From Afipia sp. Root123D2 (GTDB lineage Bacteria > Pseudomonadota > Alphaproteobacteria > Rhizobiales > Xanthobacteraceae), in contig NZ_LMDP01000001.1 in NCBI RefSeq assembly GCF_001425835.1, positions 1,545,838 through 1,609,837 of the forward strand: a stretch of DNA of 64,000 nucleotides. Reading direction: 5' to 3'. The translations under genes were made by a program, and so were the position numbers. Below the pieces are notes generated by a model. That model was not told the DNA's origin. It did not search any database and worked only from the letters and a program-made list of their open reading frames with translations. Of the stretch, positions 35,325-44,721 are shown one piece after another (position 1 is the first letter of the stretch; each line of letters opens with the position of its first letter).

Positions 35325-36722
35325 ATGTCCTTTTCCAATCTCGGCTTGTCCGACAAGGTCCTCGCCGCTGTGGCGGCCACTGGATACACCATACCCACAC
35401 CCATTCAGGAACAGGCAATTCCCCACGTTCTGGCGCGCCGGGATGTTCTCGGGATTGCCCAGACCGGCACCGGCAAGACCGCGGCCTTCGTCCTGCCCAT
35501 GCTCACCCTCCTCGAGAAAGGCCGCGCGCGTGCCCGGATGCCGCGCACGCTGATCCTGGAGCCAACGCGCGAACTCGCCGCGCAAGTGAAAGAGAATTTC
35601 GACAAGTACGGCGCCGGCCAGAAACTCAACGTCGCCCTGCTGATCGGCGGCGTGTCATTCGGCGACCAGGATACCAAGCTGACGCGCGGCGTCGACGTGT
35701 TGATCGCAACCCCCGGCCGCCTGCTCGACCACACCGAACGGGGCGGCCTGCTGCTCACCGGCGTCGAACTGCTGGTAATCGATGAAGCGGACCGGATGCT
35801 CGACATGGGGTTCATTCCCGATATCGAACGCATCTGCAAACTGGTCCCCTTCACCCGCCAGACGCTGTTCTTCACTGCAACCATGCCGACCGAAATCCGG
35901 CGTATCACCGAGACCTTCCTGCACAATCCGGTAAAGGTCGAAGTCTCGAAGCCTGCCTCGACTGCCGTTACCGTGAGCCAGTCGCAGGTCGGCGTGGGCC
36001 GCGAACCTCATCAGAAGCGCGAAGTGCTCCGTCAGCTTCTGCGCGACGCCAAAGACCTCAAGAACGCGATCATCTTCTGCAACCGCAAGCGTGAGGTTGC
36101 CCTGCTGCATAAATCCCTGCAGAAACATGGCTTCAGCGTCGCCGCACTGCATGGCGACATGGACCAGTCGGCGCGCACGGCCGCGCTCGACCAGTTCCGC
36201 AAAGGCGAACTGCCGCTGCTGGTGGCTTCCGACGTGGCTGCCCGCGGCCTCGACATTCCGGAAGTCAGCCACGTTTTCAATTTCGACGTTCCGCATCATT
36301 CCGACGACTATGTTCACCGCATCGGCCGTACCGGCCGGGCCGGACGCCTCGGGACAGCAATCTCGATCGTCACTCCAGCCGACCAAAAATCCATGCTGGC
36401 GATCGAAAAACTGATCGGACAACCGATTCCGAAAACCGAACAGATCGCGATCTCCGAAGAGGCTCACGAGGAAGAGAGTTCCGCCGAGTCATCCGGCAAG
36501 CCTCATGAGCATCGCAAGCCGCGCAACGGCCAGCGCTCGCGGCGCGGTCGCGGCAAAGCGTCAACCGAAACCGCCACAGCGGCACCTGCGATCGCCGCAG
36601 TTCAGCCACCGTCGATCGGCCGCCCGCCTCCACCACGTGCCACCCGCGAACAGCATTCCGAGCCCGCCGATCATTCCCATCTGCCGGCATTTCTTCTTCG
36701 GCCGGTTCGCGCGCGCGGATAA
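35325..36722 (+). CDS. DEAD-box ATP-dependent RNA helicase (RhlE-like)
   Basis: A 465-residue RNA helicase. The Q motif GYTIPTPIQEQAIP, motif I AQTGTGKT, PTRELAAQ, motif II VIDEADRMLDMG, TATM, and motif VI HRIGRTGRAGR are all present, so the enzyme is complete. After residue 380 a basic, probably disordered tail rich in Arg, Lys, Pro and His follows, likely to bind RNA. Such helicases help cold-adapted ribosome assembly and mRNA decay. AGAGG precedes the ATG; the upstream extension of the frame is not helicase-like. Confidence 0.95.
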   Translation: MSFSNLGLSDKVLAAVAATGYTIPTPIQEQAIPHVLARRDVLGIAQTGTGKTAAFVLPMLTLLEKGRARARMPRTLILEPTRELAAQVKENFDKYGAGQKLNVALLIGGVSFGDQDTKLTRGVDVLIATPGRLLDHTERGGLLLTGVELLVIDEADRMLDMGFIPDIERICKLVPFTRQTLFFTATMPTEIRRITETFLHNPVKVEVSKPASTAVTVSQSQVGVGREPHQKREVLRQLLRDAKDLKNAIIFCNRKREVALLHKSLQKHGFSVAALHGDMDQSARTAALDQFRKGELPLLVASDVAARGLDIPEVSHVFNFDVPHHSDDYVHRIGRTGRAGRLGTAISIVTPADQKSMLAIEKLIGQPIPKTEQIAISEEAHEEESSAESSGKPHEHRKPRNGQRSRRGRGKASTETATAAPAIAAVQPPSIGRPPPPRATREQHSEPADHSHLPAFLLRPVRARG

Positions 36723-36930
36723 TTACGCCGCCTGGACGGGGGTCGAACTCAGGCGGGACCGCCACCCCGCAAGATCGGTCAGATTCGCACCAAGTCCATG
36801 CAATCTCGGGGAAAATGGGGCCAGTCTTGACCCCGTTTACTCCTCATTCATTCATCTTCCCTACCTTTGTTCCAATACTTAAAGCATTTGACGTGAGGGC
36901 AGGCAGAAGTCTGTCTTGGGGACACGGAAC

Positions 36931-37998
36931 GTGATTGGGCTGCTGGAAGAACATGAACGCACCATGGCGTTCGCTGAGGTCGCCTTGGGCCAGATCAGGT
37001 CCCTGCGGCAAACCGCGATTCCGCGAAACTATGAAATCTGGTACGTCTATGCGACCGGATACAATTCGGCCCTCAACAAGATCATCAACGAGACTCTCGC
37101 CCGCAACGGCAAGCTGACAGAGTCCGATCTCGACCAGATCTACGAAACCTACCTGTCGCAGATTCGCACCTCGGATCGAATCGACAAGGTCGGTGCCCGC
37201 GTCATCAACGAAATCGACGACGTGATGGCCCTCATCACCGACGCGCTCGGTATGACGACGACCTTCGGCAAAAACCTGGAAGGGGCAACGGACAGCCTCC
37301 GCAAGGCCAAGGATGCCGAGCAGATCAAGGCTGTTGTGGAGGCGCTGGTCACCTCGACCCGGGAAATGCAGGAGACCAACAGCGTCCTCGAATCCCGCCT
37401 CGCCACTTCAAAACTCGAAATCAGCAACCTGCAGCAGAATCTCGAAGCGATCCGCGCCGAAAGTTTGACCGACCCGCTCACCGCTCTCGGAAATCGCAAA
37501 TACTTTGACCGGGCGATCGAAACCGCCGTCGAACAGGCGATCGAGAACAACGAACCGCTGTCGCTGATGATGCTCGACATCGATCATTTCAAATCGTTCA
37601 ACGACAACTACGGCCATCTCACAGGCGACCAGGTGCTTCGTCTGGTCGGAATATCGTTGAAGCAGACCATCAAGGGTCAGGACATAACTGCGCGTTACGG
37701 CGGCGAGGAGTTCGCTGTTATCCTCCCGAACACCACGCTTCGGCAAGCACTGACGGTGGCGGACAACATCCGCCGCGCGGTCATGTCGAAACAGCTCAAG
37801 AAGAAATCAACCGGCGAAATCCTTGGCCGGGTGACAGTGTCGGTCGGCGTCTCGATGCTGCAAGCTGGCGACGACACCCAATCCCTGATCGAGCGGGCTG
37901 ATACCTGCCTCTATGCCGCCAAACGCAATGGCCGCAACCGCGTCATCTGCGAGGCCGACCCGGAATATTCGCCGACCGGCCAGATCCAGGTCGCCTGA
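36931..37998 (+). CDS. GGDEF diguanylate cyclase
   Basis: A 355-residue cytoplasmic protein with a C-terminal GGDEF domain that makes cyclic di-GMP from GTP. The active site is GGEEF at residues 257-261. Metal and substrate residues appear in LMMLDIDHFKSFNDNYGH. The usual inhibitory I-site RxxD nine residues before GGEEF is K248-G-Q-D251 here, so feedback inhibition may be weak. The N-terminal 165 residues are helical with a coiled-coil look (EMQETNSVLESRL) and have no recognised sensor domain. GTG 36931 is chosen; a TTG at 36916 is in frame. Confidence 0.9.
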   Translation: MIGLLEEHERTMAFAEVALGQIRSLRQTAIPRNYEIWYVYATGYNSALNKIINETLARNGKLTESDLDQIYETYLSQIRTSDRIDKVGARVINEIDDVMALITDALGMTTTFGKNLEGATDSLRKAKDAEQIKAVVEALVTSTREMQETNSVLESRLATSKLEISNLQQNLEAIRAESLTDPLTALGNRKYFDRAIETAVEQAIENNEPLSLMMLDIDHFKSFNDNYGHLTGDQVLRLVGISLKQTIKGQDITARYGGEEFAVILPNTTLRQALTVADNIRRAVMSKQLKKKSTGEILGRVTVSVGVSMLQAGDDTQSLIERADTCLYAAKRNGRNRVICEADPEYSPTGQIQVA

Positions 37999-38448
37999 CG
38001 CTTGATACTTTTTTCGACGTAGCTCCGGTGCCTTTGCCCGATGCCGATCCGGCGGTTTTTGCTTTCGCCGCGGCACTGGGCTTCGACTGTGATGTCTTGT
38101 CTTTGCGGTTTCGCGCTTGGCAGCCTTCCCCGCCTTTGCCCGTTGCGCGGCGCCCACGGCCTCACGCGCCCACACCGCCAGTTCTTCGGGATCGTCGTAG
38201 AGTCGCTCCGGGATATGCCGGTACGACTTCACGACCACGGTCTTGTTTCGTGTCTGATACTGAAATGGCTTGAGACCTTCGGCGTCGTAGCGCGCGGCCG
38301 TCAGGTCATCGACCCGGAAAATCAGCCTGGCGCGCAGCGACATGGCGAAGTTCACACCATCCGCAACAATGCCGTAGCCGTTGAACATGCGGCGTATATC
38401 GATGGGGCCGAACTCGGAAAAAAGATCGATGAGATCGTCACGGTCCAT
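37807..38448 (-). CDS. TfoX/Sxy N-terminal domain protein, probably with a frameshifted tail
   Basis: Residues 1-105 form a TfoX/Sxy N-terminal domain (IDIRRMFNGYGIVADGVNFA, PFQYQTRNKTVVVKSYRH and PERLYDDPEELAVWA). After about residue 115 the frame turns into an Arg/His/Pro-rich sequence and runs 192 bases antisense across the 3' end of the diguanylate cyclase gene. A neighbouring frame in the same place gives the Lys/Ala/Ser-rich tail typical of this family, so a single-base change near 38110 has probably altered the end. TfoX proteins regulate competence in some bacteria; the short rhizobial ones are unassigned. Confidence 0.7.
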   Translation of the reverse strand: MDRDDLIDLFSEFGPIDIRRMFNGYGIVADGVNFAMSLRARLIFRVDDLTAARYDAEGLKPFQYQTRNKTVVVKSYRHIPERLYDDPEELAVWAREAVGAAQRAKAGKAAKRETAKTRHHSRSPVPRRKQKPPDRHRAKAPELRRKKYQASGDLDLAGRRIFRVGLADDAVAAIAFGGIEAGISPLDQGLGVVASLQHRDADRHCHPAKDFAG

Positions 38449-38462
38449 CGATCGCCAGCGTT

Positions 38463-38858
38463 TTAACCGTCGATCTTCGCCGGCGTGAGCTGGACCGATT
38501 CACCGCACCCGCAGGCGCTAACCTGATTGGGATTGTTGAAGACGAACTGCGCCTGCATCTTGCTGGCTTCGTAGTCCATCTCGGTGCCCAGCAGAAACAG
38601 GACGGCCTTCGGATCGACAAGAATCTTCACGCCCTTGTCCTCGACCACTTCGTCGGTCGGCCGTACCTCGTGCGCGTACTCCACGGTGTAGGATTGACCG
38701 GCACAGCCGCCATTCTTCACGCCGACGCGAAGTCCGACGATCTCCGAATCGGCCCGGGACGACAACTCGCGCACGCGAGCCGCCGCAGCATCTGTCAGAC
38801 GCATAACCTGCGGTCGGGGCCGCGGCTTCGGCGGGGATGTTTGGGCGGATGTCGTCAT
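38463..38858 (-). CDS. sufA: SufA/IscA-type Fe-S carrier protein
   Basis: A 131-residue A-type iron-sulfur carrier. The three cysteine ligands are Cys52 (NGGCAGQ) and Cys116 and Cys118 (ACGCGES). A Pro-rich extension of about 17 residues precedes the conserved domain. The protein accepts clusters from the SufBCD scaffold and passes them to target enzymes. GAGAGGAGA lies before the ATG. It is the last suf-type gene of the leftward operon, but a VOC gene separates it from sufX. Confidence 0.92.
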   Translation of the reverse strand: MTTSAQTSPPKPRPRPQVMRLTDAAAARVRELSSRADSEIVGLRVGVKNGGCAGQSYTVEYAHEVRPTDEVVEDKGVKILVDPKAVLFLLGTEMDYEASKMQAQFVFNNPNQVSACGCGESVQLTPAKIDG

Positions 38859-38991
38859 CGGACTTTCTCCTCTCGCCGCGCGGCGCACCGGCGACGGGAC
38901 CATCATGGAACCAAAATAACAACGAAATCCTTGCTGTGAAGACCCCAGCCCCGAATTCCGCCTAGAACCGCTTTAGCTGGCTGCCATGCCG

Positions 38992-39405
38992 CTAGTAGAT
39001 CGCCCACACGCCCGGGGTCACCAGTTCCAGCAAATGGCTGTCCGGGTCGCGGAAATAGATGCTGTGGCCGCCACGTGGCCACGCCGTTCGGCCCTCGATG
39101 GCAACGTTATGGCCGCCAAGGCGCTTTTCCCATAAGGCCAGCTCGTCGGACGTGATCGAAAATGCAACGTGGATCGGCCCTGCACCATCGTGCGGCGGTA
39201 TCGTCCCGCCGGGCAGATGAACCGTCTCGAGCGTCGCTCCCCGTTTGAACAACAGCAGCACATTGCGGCCGCCGACATCAAACGCCGAGAACCGCGAATC
39301 GCTTGTCAGTACGTCGAGCTCCAGCACATCGCGATAGAATGCATGAGCGCGTTCGAGATCATCGACGTAAAGCGCGGTCTCGATGATGCCACCGAGCTTC
39401 GGCAC
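38992..39405 (-). CDS. VOC-family (glyoxalase/dioxygenase fold) protein
   Basis: A 137-residue VOC-fold protein with two beta-alpha-beta-beta-beta halves (IIETALYVDDLERAHAFYRD and GPIHVAFSITSDELALWEKR). A likely metal ligand set includes the first-half His/Glu equivalents, the His in IHVAF and the Glu in HLLELV. It could be a glyoxalase, a resistance protein or a dioxygenase; nothing fixes the substrate. Its stop is 133 bases from sufA and its start is nine bases from the sufX stop, so it is embedded in the suf operon. Confidence 0.82.
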   Translation of the reverse strand: MPKLGGIIETALYVDDLERAHAFYRDVLELDVLTSDSRFSAFDVGGRNVLLLFKRGATLETVHLPGGTIPPHDGAGPIHVAFSITSDELALWEKRLGGHNVAIEGRTAWPRGGHSIYFRDPDSHLLELVTPGVWAIY

Positions 39406-39414
39406 TAGCCGATC

Positions 39415-39807
39415 TCACCACATGTTGAGGACGAGACGGGCCTCGTCGGACATCCGATCGGGGGTCCATACCGGCTCCCAGACCACATTGACGCTGACCG
39501 GACCGACGCCCGCCACACTGGCGACGGCGTTTTCAACCATCGTCGGCAACTCGCCGGCTGCCGGGCAGTTCGGCGTGGTCAAGGTCATCTCGACATCGAC
39601 AGCACGATCGTCCTTGATGTCGACCTTGTAGATCAGGCCAAGCTCATAGATGTCCGCCGGGATTTCCGGGTCATACACCGTCTTCAGGGCAGCGACGATA
39701 TCGGCACCGAGACGCTCGGTTTCTTCGGGCGGAAGCGCCGAATGGGTATCTACCCTGTTGGGGGCGGGTTCCGCCTGTTTCGTGTCCGACTGAATGGTGT
39801 CGCTCAT
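39415..39807 (-). CDS. SUF-associated MIP18/DUF59 protein (SufX/SufT type)
   Basis: A 130-residue DUF59 protein with the family hallmarks VYDPEIPADIYELGLIY and, around Cys81, TLTTPNCPAAGELP. Such proteins help insert or mature iron-sulfur clusters and are a usual member of alphaproteobacterial suf operons. The first 25 residues are polar and poorly conserved in type. Its ATG overlaps the sufS stop by four bases, showing translational coupling. Confidence 0.9.
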   Translation of the reverse strand: MSDTIQSDTKQAEPAPNRVDTHSALPPEETERLGADIVAALKTVYDPEIPADIYELGLIYKVDIKDDRAVDVEMTLTTPNCPAAGELPTMVENAVASVAGVGPVSVNVVWEPVWTPDRMSDEARLVLNMW

Positions 39808-41045
39808 GAGAAAAGCTCCCGCGCCTTGATAAGCGCCTGCGCAAGCTGATCGACCTCGCCGCGCGTATTATACATCCCGAAAGACGCCCGGCATGTGGCG
39901 GTGACGTTGAATCGTTCCAGAAGCGGCATCACACAATGGGTGCCGGCACGAACCGCAATCCCTGCCCGGTCGATTACGGTGGCGACATCGTGCGGGTGTG
40001 CGCCCTTCATCTCGAATGAGATCACCGAACCCTTGTCGCGCGCGGTGCCGATGATCCGCAGCGAGTTGATCTCGCGCAGGCGTTCGGTCGCGTAGCTGAG
40101 AAGATCGTGCTCGTGCCTCGCGATCCGGTCCTTGCCGATCGAGTTGACGTAGTCGATCGCGGCACCAAGCCCGATCGCTTCGACGATCGCCGGCGTGCCG
40201 GCCTCGAACTTGTGCGGCGGGTCGCCATAGGTCACCCAGTCCTTCGTGACCTCGCGGATCATTTCGCCGCCACCGTTATAGGGCCGCATCGCCACGAGAT
40301 GATCGTACTTCGCGTACAGCACGCCGATGCCGGTCGGGCCGTAGACCTTGTGGCCCGTGAACACATAGAAATCGCAGTCGATATCCTGCACGTCGACCGC
40401 GAAATGCACGGCCGCCTGGCTGCCATCGACCAGCACCGGAATCCCACGGGCGTGAGCGATCCGCACCACGTCCTTGACCGGCACGATGGTGCCGAGCGCG
40501 TTGGACATCTGTGTGATCGCGACAAGCTTGGTTTTTGGCGTCAGCAGCTTCTCGAATTCGTCGATCAGAAAATTGCCTTCGTCATCGACCGGCGCCCATT
40601 TGATAACTGCGCCCTGACGCTCGCGCAGGAAATTCCACGGCACGATGTTCGAATGGTGCTCCATGATCGAGAGCACGATCTCGTCGCCGGCCTTGATATT
40701 CGGCTCGCCCCACGACGACGCGACCAGATTGATCGCCTCCGTCGCGTTGCGGGTGAATATGATTTCCTCGTTGCGCTTTGCGTTGAGGAATTGCGCCACC
40801 TTGGTTCGGCCGCCCTCATAAGCGTCGGTCGCGGCGTTTGCGAGATAGTGCAAGCCGCGATGCACGTTGGCGTATTCGGACCTGTAGGCTTCCGTCATCC
40901 GGTCCAGCACCGCATTTGGCTTCTGCGCTGACGCCGCGTTGTCGAGATAGACCAGCGGTTTGCCATAAATCTTCATGGCCAGCGCGGGGAAATCTTCCCG
41001 AACGCGCTGGACATCGTAGGAACCGTTAGCGACTGCAGGATGCAT
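39804..41045 (-). CDS. sufS: cysteine desulfurase SufS
   Basis: A 413-residue group II cysteine desulfurase. The PLP lysine lies in FTGHKVYGPTG and the catalytic Cys385 in TATCRASFGMYNT. RAGTHC and the N-terminal VYLDNAASAQKP also match SufS. It supplies persulfide sulfur for SufBCD. The family normally works with a SufE or SufU partner, which I do not find here. It starts five bases downstream of sufD and overlaps sufX. Confidence 0.95.
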   Translation of the reverse strand: MHPAVANGSYDVQRVREDFPALAMKIYGKPLVYLDNAASAQKPNAVLDRMTEAYRSEYANVHRGLHYLANAATDAYEGGRTKVAQFLNAKRNEEIIFTRNATEAINLVASSWGEPNIKAGDEIVLSIMEHHSNIVPWNFLRERQGAVIKWAPVDDEGNFLIDEFEKLLTPKTKLVAITQMSNALGTIVPVKDVVRIAHARGIPVLVDGSQAAVHFAVDVQDIDCDFYVFTGHKVYGPTGIGVLYAKYDHLVAMRPYNGGGEMIREVTKDWVTYGDPPHKFEAGTPAIVEAIGLGAAIDYVNSIGKDRIARHEHDLLSYATERLREINSLRIIGTARDKGSVISFEMKGAHPHDVATVIDRAGIAVRAGTHCVMPLLERFNVTATCRASFGMYNTRGEVDQLAQALIKARELFS

Positions 41046-41050
41046 ATCAA

Positions 41051-42379
41051 TCAGCCTCGTGCCGCGAGCCAGCGCTCGGCAGCGGCAATGGCGACGTCCC
41101 GCACATTGTCATCGGCGATCGACTCGATGGCTTCGCCGACGAATGCGGTGATCAGAAGCGCCTGCGCTTGCCTTTCGGTCAAACCGCGCGCGCGCAGATA
41201 GAACAGCAGGCTTTCATCGAGCGCGCCCGTCGTCGCGCCGTGACCACAGGTCACGTCGTCTGCGAAGATTTCAAGCTCAGGCTTGTTGTCGGCCTCGGCA
41301 TCATCCGACAGCAGCAGCGCCCGCGTCATCATCTTGGCATCGGTCTTCTGCGCGTCGGGCTGCACGATGATGCGGCCCTGGAACACCGAATGAGCACGAT
41401 CGTCGAGAACCGCACGGAACACTTCGCGGCTCGCGCAGTGCGGAACCGCATGATCCATGAACAGCGTGGTATCGGCGTGCTGCGTGCCATTGAGAAGATT
41501 GACGCCGTTGGTTTCGACCCGCGAATGCTCGCCGGCGACCGCAATGAACGCCTGATAGCGGCTAACCTGTCCGCCATTGGTGAGGTTAAACGTGTTCAAC
41601 GTCGCCTTCGCGCCCACGGTAAAGATCGCGGTCGAGATATTGGCGGCGTCGCGCGCATCCTCCATCAGGCGGACATGCTGAAGCCGGGTATTGTCGCCGA
41701 TCCAGATCACGATGGAATCGTGCGCCTGATAACTCTTGGCACTGTCCGCAGCGATAAAGCTTTCGATCAGCGTGACGTGCGCGTCCTTGCCGATCTTCAC
41801 GAGAGAGCGTGTAACGGCTGAAGCACCCGCCGCAGTCGCGACATGGACGATATGGATCGGCCTGGCCAGCGACGCGCCGTCGGCGACGTCGATCACGACA
41901 CCATCGGTTGCAAGCGCGGCATTGAGCGAGATCATCGCATCGGACGCGACCCGCGTCTGCAGCAGGTCGGCCCGCGTATCGTTGCCGACGTCCTCAAGAA
42001 TCTCGCGTAAGGTGCGAAACTGGATCGTTTTTTCCAGCACGCCGACGTCCGACAGTTGCGGCGCGAACACGCCGTCAACCAGAACAAATTTCTGCGTGCC
42101 TTCGACACTGAGAGCTTTCACCGCCTTGGCGGCCCGCGCAAACGCGGCCTGATCCGGCGCAGGCGCCAGCGGTGCGACTTCGCGCAGCAAGGCCCGCAGA
42201 TCGGTGTATTTCCATTCCTCGATGCGCCGATGCGGCAGGCCGCGCCGGGTAAAATCGTCGAAAGCGTTCTGCCGCGCATCCGCGACCTTGCCTAATCCCG
42301 GCAGCCGGTCGCGCACCACGGCGAATAGTTCGTCGAGAGGCTGGCTGGAACTCGTCTTTGCTACAGCGACATTCATCAT
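41051..42379 (-). CDS. sufD: Fe-S assembly scaffold subunit SufD
   Basis: A 442-residue SufD. The C-terminal right-handed beta-helix contains VETNGVNLLNGTQHADTTLF, then MDHAVPHCASREVFRAVLDD and VTCGHGATTGALDESLLFYL, the region with the conserved His that pairs with SufB. The N-terminal 170 residues carry the HRRIEEWKYTDLRALL signature. It joins SufB and SufC in the cluster-building complex. It is eight bases downstream of sufC. An in-frame second ATG at 42376 is equally possible. Confidence 0.94.
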   Translation of the reverse strand: MMNVAVAKTSSSQPLDELFAVVRDRLPGLGKVADARQNAFDDFTRRGLPHRRIEEWKYTDLRALLREVAPLAPAPDQAAFARAAKAVKALSVEGTQKFVLVDGVFAPQLSDVGVLEKTIQFRTLREILEDVGNDTRADLLQTRVASDAMISLNAALATDGVVIDVADGASLARPIHIVHVATAAGASAVTRSLVKIGKDAHVTLIESFIAADSAKSYQAHDSIVIWIGDNTRLQHVRLMEDARDAANISTAIFTVGAKATLNTFNLTNGGQVSRYQAFIAVAGEHSRVETNGVNLLNGTQHADTTLFMDHAVPHCASREVFRAVLDDRAHSVFQGRIIVQPDAQKTDAKMMTRALLLSDDAEADNKPELEIFADDVTCGHGATTGALDESLLFYLRARGLTERQAQALLITAFVGEAIESIADDNVRDVAIAAAERWLAARG

Positions 42380-42387
42380 GGGATCCG

Positions 42388-43142
42388 TTAAGCGGCCACA
42401 TCCTCGAACTGCGCGTAGCCGGACTTCTCCAGCTCGAGCGCAAGATCCTTGCCGCCGCTCTTCACGACGCGGCCCTTCGACATCACATGAACGAAGTCGG
42501 GCACGATGTAGTTCAGCAGACGCTGATAGTGGGTGATCACGACCATCGCGCGATCCTTCGATCGCAGCGCGTTAACGCCATCGGCGGCGATCCGCAGCGC
42601 GTCGATGTCGAGGCCTGAATCCATTTCATCGAGAATGCACAGGCTCGGCTCAAACAGCGCCATCTGCAAAATCTCGTTACGCTTCTTTTCGCCGCCGGAG
42701 AATCCGACGTTGACGCCACGGCGCAGCATGTCCTGCGGAATGTTCAACTTGCCGGCAACGTCGCGCACCTTCTTGAGAAAGTCCGGCGTCGAGTATTCGC
42801 TTTCGCCGCGCGCCTTGCGCTGGGCATTCAATGCGGTGCGCAGGAACGTCATGGTCGCAACGCCGGGGATTTCCACCGGATACTGGAACGCGAGGAACAC
42901 CCCCTTGGCGGCGCGCTCGTCCGGCGCCATCTCGAGCAGGTCTTCGCCCTTAAACAGGATTTCGCCGGCCGTCACGTCATACCCCGGCTTGCCCGCGATG
43001 ACGTGGCTGAGCGTCGATTTGCCTGAGCCATTCGGGCCCATGATGGCGTGAACTTCGCCCTGGTTTACGGTGAGGTCGAGCCCGTGCAGGATCTCGTTAT
43101 CTTCCACCTGAACCTTGAGGCCTTTAACTTCAAGCAACGCGG

Positions 43143-43146
<4 letters not shown>
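42388..43146 (-). CDS. sufC: Fe-S assembly ATPase SufC
   Basis: A 252-residue ABC-type ATPase of the SUF system. Walker A is GPNGSGKST, the signature is [10 protein letters not shown] and Walker B is [12 protein letters not shown]. The H-loop His is in [10 protein letters not shown]. It has no membrane partner: SufC works with SufB and SufD in the cytosol. It starts at ATG 43146, overlapping the sufB stop by four bases; the longer frame reaching 43419 lies antisense to nothing useful and inside sufB. Confidence 0.95.
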
Positions 43147-44621
<1,475 letters not shown>

Positions 44622-44707
44622 ATCAACTCTCCGCTCGCGGTTTCAAGGACCGCAGTGGAACCTGGAAGTGTTGTTTAGGGTGTTTCGTTCATGAAATCAC
44701 CCATTTT

Positions 44708-44721
44708 TTAGAACCGTTCAA
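44708..44721 (-). promoter_or_regulatory. possible Irr-box (iron control element) before sufB
   Basis: The 14-base palindrome reads TTGAACGGTTCTAA on the minus strand (TTAGAACCGTTCAA on the plus strand), about 87 bases before the sufB start. It matches the TTAGAA-N3-TTCTAA pattern of Irr sites in rhizobia in 10 of 12 positions. It overlaps the last codons of the desulfurase gene. The call is a pattern match only. Confidence 0.4.

Noticed and set aside
36817-36834. Hairpin GGGGCCA / TGACCCC after the helicase gene as a terminator
   Set aside because: The stem is short with one mismatch, and the following GTTTACTCC is not a T run.
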